A DNA stretch of 64,000 nt from AWTP1-18 sp036504515. GTDB taxonomy: Bacteria > Pseudomonadota > Gammaproteobacteria > Burkholderiales > Rhodocyclaceae. Each line of letters opens with the position of its first letter. The stretch's first letter is position 1. The stretch spans positions 468,182 through 532,181 of the forward strand of contig DASXVA010000007.1 of the NCBI GenBank assembly GCA_036504515.1, read 5' to 3'. Made by a program: the position numbers and the translations under genes. Below are positions 40,046 to 45,564 of the stretch, piece by piece. Under the pieces are notes generated by a model that was given only the letters and a program-made list of their open reading frames with translations, was not told the origin of the DNA and searched no databases.

Positions 40046-40079
40046 AAGCCGCCCTGGGCAACCTCGGCGGCTTTTTTAT
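40046..40079 (+). terminator. Intrinsic terminator after the tail genes
   Basis: AAGCCGCC and GGCGGCTT enclose a 12-base loop and are followed by TTTTATTT. It separates tail from lysis genes. Confidence 0.8.
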
Positions 40080-40114
40080 TTGCATCGGCCCCATAGAGGG
40101 TAGAAGGGAAAGTC

Positions 40115-40531
40115 ATGGCCGCAACACCAGCCACTGCAGCATTGAACTCGACAGCGGCCTCGATCCCGCCGCTGATGCTGTGGGGGGTATCAACGGGGAT
40201 CGCGCCGGATCTGCTGGCCTGGGGATTCTTTGTCGTGCTCTTGGCCGTAGCCAACGTGGAAACATCTGCACGTGAGCGGGATGGCTGGCGCTTCTGGCTG
40301 GCGATCATCACCACCCTGGTGGTGGGCTCATGCGTCAGCGCCGCCCTGGCCGAGCTGGTGGCCAGCGTTGGGGCTGATTTCCTTGTAGCCAAAACCAACC
40401 TGGCGATCCATGCCGGATCGTTGCGGGTACCGGCGGTCATTGGTCTGGCGCTGGCAACAGTTTTCTTGCCTGAGCTGATTCGCCTGGGGCGGCGGTGGCT
40501 CAATAGTCTGTACGGCGGGAGGGCTGATTAA
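40115..40531 (+). CDS. Holin-like membrane protein
   Basis: This 138-residue protein has three or four membrane segments at about residues 18-45 (PPLMLWGVSTGIAPDLLAWG), 57-78 (FWLAIITTLVVGSCVSAALA) and 100-120, with a positive C-terminus. It is the first gene of the lysis module and overlaps the next. A holin role, letting the endolysin reach the wall, is inferred from position and topology. Confidence 0.6.
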   Translation: MAATPATAALNSTAASIPPLMLWGVSTGIAPDLLAWGFFVVLLAVANVETSARERDGWRFWLAIITTLVVGSCVSAALAELVASVGADFLVAKTNLAIHAGSLRVPAVIGLALATVFLPELIRLGRRWLNSLYGGRAD

Positions 40532-40809
40532 TGACAGGCCATCTTGCATTGATCGCCACGCTGGTTCTGGCTTGGCCGATTTTCTATCGGACAGTCACCG
40601 TCCTATGGAAAGCCAGCCGGCGTGGCTATGGTGGGTCACTTCGTTACCAGGGCTTTGCCATCGGTTACGCCGCCCTTGGCGGACTCACGATATTCCAGGT
40701 AGCTGATGCCCTTGCTGGCCACCCGATTCCATTGCTTGGCCTCGGTTACATGCTGGCCAGCGACTTCCTGATTCTTTGTTACGACCGGAGACGTACCGAT
40801 GACACCTGA
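40531..40809 (+). CDS. Second lysis-module membrane protein
   Basis: This 92-residue protein has three hydrophobic segments (LALIATLVLAWPIFY, about 45-60, GLGYMLASDFLILCY) and a charged tail. It overlaps the preceding gene (TAATG) and the endolysin by 11 bases. It may be a holin, antiholin or pinholin partner. Confidence 0.6.
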   Translation: MTGHLALIATLVLAWPIFYRTVTVLWKASRRGYGGSLRYQGFAIGYAALGGLTIFQVADALAGHPIPLLGLGYMLASDFLILCYDRRRTDDT

Positions 40810-41398
40810 ACAACTAGCTGCAGCTGTTGGCTGCCGTGTGACCACGGCTGCCAGCTGGCTGCCCCACATTGAGGAGGCCATGGGCCGCTTCGAGATTTAC
40901 ACCCAGGCGCAGCAAGTCGCCTTCCTAGCCAACATCGGCCATGAGTCTGGCCACCTGGCCTACGTGCGTGAGCTGTGGGGCCCCACCGATGCCCAGCGCC
41001 GCTATGAGCGAAACTTCGACGCGGCCTGGCCGCCCACGCCTGAGGACCAGCGCAACCGGCTGGCCTTCAGCTTAGGCAACGACCATATCGGTGACGGCAT
41101 CAAGTACAAGGGCAGGGGGCTGATCCAGATCACCGGCCGCACTAACTATCGCCACGTCGGCGAGGCCCTGGGGCTTCCCCTTGAGGCGCAGCCGGAATCA
41201 CTCGAGCTGGCCAAGTACGCCGCACTGTCAGCAGGTTGGTTCTGGCAGGTCCATGGCATCGGTGCAGTTGCAGACGCCGGCAACTTCGACGGGGTATGCG
41301 ACCTGATCAACAAGGGCCGGCTGACCAAGGCCGTGGGCGATACCAATGGCTGGGCTGAGCGCCTGGCTCTGTTTGATGCAGCGAAGGGAGTTTTGTGA
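40799..41398 (+). CDS. Endolysin, GH19 glycoside hydrolase
   Basis: This 199-residue chitinase-class-I/lysozyme-like enzyme cleaves the glycan of peptidoglycan. The catalytic Glu pair is in FLANIGHESGHLAYVRELWG, and the substrate block is YKGRGLIQITGRTNYRHVGE. The C-terminal helix is VCDLINKGRL. It has no signal peptide, so it depends on the holins. Confidence 0.92.
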   Translation: MTPEQLAAAVGCRVTTAASWLPHIEEAMGRFEIYTQAQQVAFLANIGHESGHLAYVRELWGPTDAQRRYERNFDAAWPPTPEDQRNRLAFSLGNDHIGDGIKYKGRGLIQITGRTNYRHVGEALGLPLEAQPESLELAKYAALSAGWFWQVHGIGAVADAGNFDGVCDLINKGRLTKAVGDTNGWAERLALFDAAKGVL

Positions 41399-41562
41399 TG
41401 ACGATCAATGTTCAGCTTGGGTTGTGGGAGATAGCACTGGTGATCCTCATTGCGATCTATCTGGTCGGGGCGGTCTACGCCGGAGCGAAGAGCAAGAGCC
41501 TCAAGGTCAGTTTGTTGTGGCCTTTGTTTCTTGTTGCGATGGCGTTCTGGAGCGGGTCATGA
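41398..41562 (+). CDS. Small two-helix membrane protein in the lysis module
   Basis: This 54-residue protein has two hydrophobic helices (WEIALVILIAIYLVGAVY and LLWPLFLVAMAFW) separated by a short basic loop (AGAKSKSLKV). GGGAG lies upstream and the start overlaps the endolysin stop (TGATG). It could be an additional holin-type protein. Confidence 0.6.
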   Translation: MTINVQLGLWEIALVILIAIYLVGAVYAGAKSKSLKVSLLWPLFLVAMAFWSGS

Positions 41563-41681
41563 GATCAGGACTCCTACGTTCCCGTGTAGCTACCCTGCGC
41601 CTGAATCCCCGGGCGCCTTTCCCGTCCATGATCGCTCGCCGGCGCCGCTATCGGATGCGCGGGTTTAGGAGTGTCAAATGA
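41559..41681 (+). CDS. Possible 40-residue Arg-rich protein
   Basis: A short frame with ATGA overlaps at both ends and GGAG 6 bases upstream. The product is strongly basic (MIARRRRYRMRGFRSVK at the end). Coupling favours a real gene, but the size leaves doubt. Confidence 0.45.
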   Translation: MRSGLLRSRVATLRLNPRAPFPSMIARRRRYRMRGFRSVK

Positions 41682-42115
41682 GCCTGATCCCTTGGTACTA
41701 CCGCTGGCTGGCCATTGGCCTGCTGTCCACCACGCTTGTCGCTTTTGGCTGGATTAAGGGGGCTGGGCACGTGCAGCAGCAGTGGGATGCCATGGTATCC
41801 GCTGACAAGATCGTCATGACCAAGGTCAAGGCTGTCCAAACCGTCAAAACACAGGAGATCAATCATGAAACTAATCGGCTTATTGCTCGCAGTGATGCTT
41901 ATTGGGGGCTGCGCCAGCCAAGCTTGCCGAGTGGAGTTCCCCGATCCTCCGGCGGCGCTGATGCGGAAACCTCGGCAGATGCACTTGATCCCGCCAGACG
42001 TGTTGAAGGAAGTGAATGCAGCCCAGCCGATGGAGCAGCAGACGCAATCCTCATCCTCCAATGGCAGCGATGGGTCGTTGAAATGAAAAAAGCCACCAAC
42101 GAGGGTTGGGATTAA
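41678..42115 (+). CDS. i-spanin (Rz-like)
   Basis: This 145-residue protein has an N-terminal membrane anchor (RWLAIGLLSTTLVAFGWI) and a periplasmic helical part (GHVQQQWDAMVSADKIVMTK). It is the last lysis gene and carries a lipoprotein gene embedded in its +1 frame. The pair spans the periplasm to fuse inner and outer membranes at lysis. AGGAG lies before ATG 41678. The second half of the protein sequence is dictated by the overlapping gene. Confidence 0.82.
   Translation: MSLIPWYYRWLAIGLLSTTLVAFGWIKGAGHVQQQWDAMVSADKIVMTKVKAVQTVKTQEINHETNRLIARSDAYWGLRQPSLPSGVPRSSGGADAETSADALDPARRVEGSECSPADGAADAILILQWQRWVVEMKKATNEGWD
41865..42086 (+). CDS. o-spanin lipoprotein (Rz1-like), embedded in Rz
   Basis: This 73-residue protein begins with a lipoprotein signal (MKLIGLLLAVMLIGGCAS) with the lipidated Cys at residue 16, and has a Pro-containing periplasmic part. 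It lies wholly inside the i-spanin gene in the +1 frame, the fully embedded arrangement known from lambda Rz/Rz1. Confidence 0.87.
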   Translation: MKLIGLLLAVMLIGGCASQACRVEFPDPPAALMRKPRQMHLIPPDVLKEVNAAQPMEQQTQSSSSNGSDGSLK

Positions 42116-42127
42116 ACCTTTAAATTA

Positions 42128-42547
42128 CTACTCAACGATCCGTGGCCACCGGTCATGGATATGTTCCAGTTCCTCAGGCGGTAGCACAGTGACCACGTAC
42201 AGGGCCTGTTCCTTAAGAACGCCACCATCCTCGAAGAGTGATGCGAGAAGACCCTGAATATGCCCGCCTCGGGGAACAGGAAATCAGTGCTCCTGACGTT
42301 TGCTATCCCGCTCCATAAACTTGTCGGCTTCGATCTTCACAGGGCGAGGCCAGTATTTGTCCCATTTCCCTTGATGAACCGAGTCAAGCCTGGCGCATGC
42401 GCCGCGTGGAAACTTAGGGTCACTATCAGCATAGCTCTGCCCCCATCTGACCAACTCAACCTGGCCAGACTTCAACAGAACGGGGAGGGTGGCAGGGTTA
42501 TCCTTAAAGTAGTAACGCTTGCCGAGATATTCGATAGCTGAACACAT
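42128..42547 (-). pseudogene. SRAP (YedK/HMCES)-like gene with in-frame TGA
   Basis: The frame begins with Met-Cys (MCSAIEYLGKRYYF), the mark of SRAP proteins, in which Cys2 bonds to abasic DNA. ELVRWGQS, GACARLDSVHQGKWDKYWP and FMERDSKRQEH follow. A TGA at 42286-42284 stops it at residue 87. The same frame then continues for 52 sensible codons (GGHIQGLLASLFEDGG, YVVTVLPPEELEHIHDRWP) to TAG 42128. A TGG-to-TGA change would explain it. No ribosome site is obvious. It lies antisense at the right end of the prophage. Confidence 0.75.
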
Positions 42548-42569
42548 AGTGATATAGCAGCCTAGTTTC

Positions 42570-42620
42570 TATGGCGTGAACTATGGCGTAACAGCACGAT
42601 TTTGGGCTGTTTATGGCGTA
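42570..42620. repeat. Three arm-type integrase site candidates
   Basis: TATGGCGT(G/A) occurs at 42570-42578, 42582-42590 and 42612-42620, all in one direction, within 110 bp of attR. A fourth copy, TATGGCGTA, is at 3363-3371 beside attL, inside the integrase gene. Their placement on both arms of the future attP fits integrase arm-binding sites. Confidence 0.65.
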
Positions 42621-42682
42621 TTTTGCAGGGGTTTGATAATCCTAAGTATTTGAATTTTTTGGGCCTGCTATGCGGCCGTATT

Positions 42683-42716
42683 CTTAGGAGGGGGTCGCTC
42701 TATCCACTGAGCTACC
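42683..42716. repeat. attR core (34 bp) with stranded tRNA 5' half
   Basis: This copy is identical to 3303-3336. Bases 42683-42721 on the minus strand are the original host 5' half of tRNA-Arg (acceptor GCCCTGG through the anticodon), now cut from its 3' half. Transcription from the old tRNA promoter would run into the prophage end. Confidence 0.95.
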
Positions 42717-42769
42717 AGGGCAAGGGGCGCTATTGTAGCGTTGATATGATGAATCTATGCCGCAGGAAG

Positions 42770-43624
42770 TCAGGCTTTCTGAGGTTGCGGAGGCAGTGGC
42801 TTGCCTTCTTCATCCAGACCAATTTTGCGCAGTACGGTTTCCACATTGATGTGCAGTAACTCGCTGATCGCCGTGTAATCATCTGGTAATGCAGCGTCAT
42901 CCCAGCCGTTGGCGGAGTGGCGGGCAAGATCGGTTGCCAGCAATACATTTCTGACCCGAGGGTTTTCGGCTTGGGACTGGTCCATAAGGGTGGTAATGAG
43001 TTCAGGTAAGCCCCATTCCTTTGCCAAGGCGATGCCAAGTTCGTTGAGAGTGATTTGATAAAACTCTTTTTGCAGTGCTGAGGACCGCAAGGTTTTATCG
43101 GCCCGCTGTTTTTCCTTGATTTTCAAAGCCAGCGACGGTGCAAAGCACCACATCAGCATTTCGGCACCGTTGCGGAGCAGGGCGGCGACGGTAATTTCGT
43201 CCACATCCAGATCGTGGCGCAGGATGGCCCATTCCCTGGCCCAGTGGGCTGCTTTGAGGCAGCGCGTAATAACCTTGATCAGACCGAGAAGTGCTTGAGG
43301 GTGTCCGGCTAATTGGGTTTCGATCTGGGGCAAGTCTGTGAAGTCACGGAAGAAGGGACCGATACCTATCATCATGATGGCCCGTTCTATGGTGGTGATG
43401 TCAGTGTGTTGACGTTCCTTGCGATGGGATTCGATGTAGCGCAGGACGCGCATCGTCATCATCGGGTCTTTGAGAATGACCGCTGCCAAGACTCTGCCAT
43501 TGACCGTATCTGATTGTTCTCTAAGGCGGTCCAGTTCCACAACGGTGTGGCGCAGGACAGGTAATTGTGCCCTGCAATAGAACTGAATCCAGCCATCCGG
43601 CTCGGTAAATGGTTTTTCAATCAT
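42770..43624 (-). CDS. HDOD-domain protein
   Basis: This 284-residue cytoplasmic protein has an HDOD domain (about residues 20-215: LPVLRHTVVELDRLREQSDT, VILKDPMMTMRVLRYIES, IERAIMMIGIGPF). HDOD domains look like degenerate HD phosphohydrolases and take part in signalling. It ends just before the stranded tRNA half at attR, so it was next to tRNA-Arg before phage integration. Confidence 0.85.
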   Translation of the reverse strand: MIEKPFTEPDGWIQFYCRAQLPVLRHTVVELDRLREQSDTVNGRVLAAVILKDPMMTMRVLRYIESHRKERQHTDITTIERAIMMIGIGPFFRDFTDLPQIETQLAGHPQALLGLIKVITRCLKAAHWAREWAILRHDLDVDEITVAALLRNGAEMLMWCFAPSLALKIKEKQRADKTLRSSALQKEFYQITLNELGIALAKEWGLPELITTLMDQSQAENPRVRNVLLATDLARHSANGWDDAALPDDYTAISELLHINVETVLRKIGLDEEGKPLPPQPQKA

Positions 43625-43697
43625 GGTTCAATCATAAGATGTTTTATTGAACTCAGGCAAAACTGGATGAATTCCGTCAGGAATCAGGGGAAATTTC

Positions 43698-43726
43698 TTG
43701 AATTTCCTAGGGAATCCTCGTAGAAT
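43698..43726 (+). promoter_or_regulatory. Promoter of the rpsF operon
   Basis: TTGAAT (43698-43703), 17 bases, TAGAAT (43721-43726), about 70 bases before rpsF. One mismatch to each consensus hexamer and ideal spacing. Confidence 0.7.
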
Positions 43727-43802
43727 TCCGCCCCTTTCCACCTTGCTCCACCCGTTCGCATGCGGGGGAGCTCATGACGCAATCGAGCCAAAAGGAGATT
43801 AC

Positions 43803-44168
43803 ATGCGCCATTATGAAGTTGTATTCATCGTCCACCCGGACCAGTCCGAGCAGGTTCCTGCCATGATCGAGCGTTACAAGACGCTGGTCACCGGCCAGAA
43901 CGGCATCATCCATCGCCTGGAAGACTGGGGCCGTCGTCAAATGGCTTACCCCATTCAGAAGGTTCACAAGGCCCACTATGTTCTGATGAACATCGAAGCT
44001 GGCAAGGAAACTCTGGCTGAACTGGAAAACTCTTTCAAGTTCAATGACGCCGTACTGCGTCATCTGACCATCAAGATGGACAAGCCAGTGACGACTCCTT
44101 CTCCCATGATGAAGGAAGAAAAGTCCAAGTCCCTGACTGAACCCAAGGCGGAGGTTGCTGCTGCCTGA
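43803..44168 (+). CDS. rpsF: 30S ribosomal protein S6
   Basis: This 121-residue protein binds 16S rRNA with S18 in the platform of the small subunit. It matches along its length (MRHYEVVFIVHPDQSEQVPA, RLEDWGRRQMAYPIQKVHKA). The tail after residue 100 is Lys/Glu-rich. AAGGAG precedes ATG 43803. It is the first gene of the rpsF-priB-rpsR-rplI operon. Confidence 0.98.
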   Translation: MRHYEVVFIVHPDQSEQVPAMIERYKTLVTGQNGIIHRLEDWGRRQMAYPIQKVHKAHYVLMNIEAGKETLAELENSFKFNDAVLRHLTIKMDKPVTTPSPMMKEEKSKSLTEPKAEVAAA

Positions 44169-44502
44169 TAAGGCATCAGGTAACGCCGGTCCGGCCAACC
44201 TGACAAGCTTGTCGGGAGTGGTTCTGGAGAGGGGCGCATTGCGCCACACCCCAGCAGGTATTGCCGCCATTGATTTCCGGCTGTTGCATCAGTCGGAGCA
44301 AGTTGAAGCGGAATCCCTGCGCAAGGTTGAGTGCGAAATGCCCTGCATAGCATTGGGCCCGGTGGCCAACCTGATAGCAGCCCTCAAACCGGGGGAAGGC
44401 ATGGAGAGCGTCAAGGTCGGAGGATTTCTCGCCGCTCGAAGCCTCAAGGTCAGAAGCCCGGTACTGCATGTGACAACGATAGAATTTATTGAAGGAAACT
44501 GA
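44155..44502 (+). CDS. priB: Primosomal replication protein N (PriB)
   Basis: This is a single-stranded-DNA-binding OB-fold protein of the replication restart primosome. It is recognised by LSGVVLERGALRHTPAGIAA and EVECEMPCIALGPVANLI-type strands, and by its place between rpsF and rpsR. The start is uncertain because no ATG is available. TTG 44155 overlaps rpsF by 14 bases and has GGAGG too close. CTG 44200 or TTG 44209 would give a product nearer the usual ~100 residues. Confidence 0.88.
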   Translation: MLLPDKASGNAGPANLTSLSGVVLERGALRHTPAGIAAIDFRLLHQSEQVEAESLRKVECEMPCIALGPVANLIAALKPGEGMESVKVGGFLAARSLKVRSPVLHVTTIEFIEGN

Positions 44503-44504
44503 AA

Positions 44505-44780
44505 ATGGCTTTCAAACCCAAAGCTGGTGCCAAGCGTAAAGACGACAAAGGTCGTAGCCTGTTCAAGCGTCGCAAGTTCTGCCGCTTCAGCGCAGAAAAG
44601 ATCGAAGAGATCGATTACAAAGACGTGGAAATTCTGAAGGATTTCATCACTGAAAACGGCAAGATCATGCCTGCCCGCATCACTGGCACCAAAACCGGCT
44701 ACCAGCGTCAGCTGTCTACCGCCATCAAGCGCGCTCGCTTCTTGGCCCTGATGCCCTACACCGACCTGCACAACGCCTGA
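44505..44780 (+). CDS. rpsR: 30S ribosomal protein S18
   Basis: This 91-residue protein (about 15 residues longer at the N-terminus than E. coli S18) has the conserved RRKFCRFSAEKIEEIDYKDV and GKIMPARITGTKTGYQRQLS. It pairs with S6. It starts 2 bases after priB. Confidence 0.98.
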   Translation: MAFKPKAGAKRKDDKGRSLFKRRKFCRFSAEKIEEIDYKDVEILKDFITENGKIMPARITGTKTGYQRQLSTAIKRARFLALMPYTDLHNA

Positions 44781-44790
44781 GGAGCCCGCC

Positions 44791-45240
44791 ATGCAAATCA
44801 TTCTTTTGGAAAAAGTGGTTAACCTCGGCGGCCTCGGCGATGTGGTCAAAGTCAAAGATGGTTACGCTCGTAACTTCCTGATCCCCCAAGGCAAAGCCAA
44901 GCGCGCTACTGAAGCAAACAAGGCAATCTTCGAAGAGCGTCGTGCCGAACTGGAAAAGGCCCAGGCTGAAAAGCTGTCCGCTGCCCAGGCTCTGGCTGGC
45001 AAGCTCGAAGGCCAGACCGTGCAAATCACCCGCAAGGCTGGTGTTGATGGTCGTTTGTTCGGTTCTGTTGGCAACGCCGACATCGCTGACGCCCTCAAGG
45101 CCCAAGGCTTTGATGTGGAAAAGGCAGCTGTGCGCCTGCCCAACGGTCCTTTCAAGATTGTTGGCGACAACACTGTGGAAGTTTCCCTGCACACCGACGT
45201 GGTAGCCAATATCACCGTCTCCGTGGCGGGCGAGCACTGA
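44791..45240 (+). CDS. rplI: 50S ribosomal protein L9
   Basis: This 149-residue protein binds 23S rRNA at the base of the L1 stalk. N-terminal domain MQIILLEKVVNLGGLGDVVK and DGYARNFLIPQGKAKRA, a connecting helix, then the C-terminal domain VDGRLFGSVGNADIADAL. The operon terminator follows. Confidence 0.98.
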   Translation: MQIILLEKVVNLGGLGDVVKVKDGYARNFLIPQGKAKRATEANKAIFEERRAELEKAQAEKLSAAQALAGKLEGQTVQITRKAGVDGRLFGSVGNADIADALKAQGFDVEKAAVRLPNGPFKIVGDNTVEVSLHTDVVANITVSVAGEH

Positions 45241-45267
45241 TCCCGGATCAGTCCGCAGCAAGGCAAG

Positions 45268-45296
45268 GGGCCGCGCAAGCGGCCCTTTTCTTTTTG
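45268..45296 (+). terminator. Terminator of the ribosomal protein operon
   Basis: GGGCCGC-GCAA-GCGGCCC followed by TTTTCTTTTT. Confidence 0.9.
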
Positions 45297-45384
45297 TCTG
45301 TTGAGGAATTGATCGAGGATGAGGGAAGCTGGCAGGTAGAATGCGGCCACGTTTCCGGTATTGTTCCTGCGCAGCAGGAGCCGG

Positions 45385-45415
45385 AAAACAAAAAGCCCCG
45401 AACGATGTCGGGGCT
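45385..45415 (-). terminator. Terminator of tRNA-Leu
   Basis: On the minus strand AGCCCCGA and TCGGGGCT form an 8-bp stem around a 6-base loop, followed by TTTTGTTTT, just after the tRNA gene. Confidence 0.8.
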
Positions 45416-45433
45416 AGTTGCTTTTGATTTGCT

Positions 45434-45518
<85 letters not shown>

Positions 45519-45564
45519 ATTGCTGGCAAATCAAGAGGCGCGGATTCTATAGGAAAATTAAAAA

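Larger units (their letters stand above)
3303..42716. mobile_element. Intact temperate siphovirus prophage with a DGR
   Basis: The two ends are a perfect 34-bp direct repeat in tRNA-Arg(CCT). Between them lie integrase, excisionase-like protein, repressor, Cro-like and CII-family regulators, replication, packaging, head, tail and lysis modules in canonical order. I see no frameshift in any core structural gene apart from the programmed one in the tail chaperone. The only broken gene found is the SRAP-like gene beside attR. The element should be able to excise and form particles, although that is an inference from gene content. Confidence 0.95.

Noticed and set aside
42284..42286. Selenocysteine at the in-frame TGA of the SRAP-like gene
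   Set aside because: No SECIS-like hairpin was noted directly after the codon and the family does not use selenocysteine. A nonsense change is simpler.
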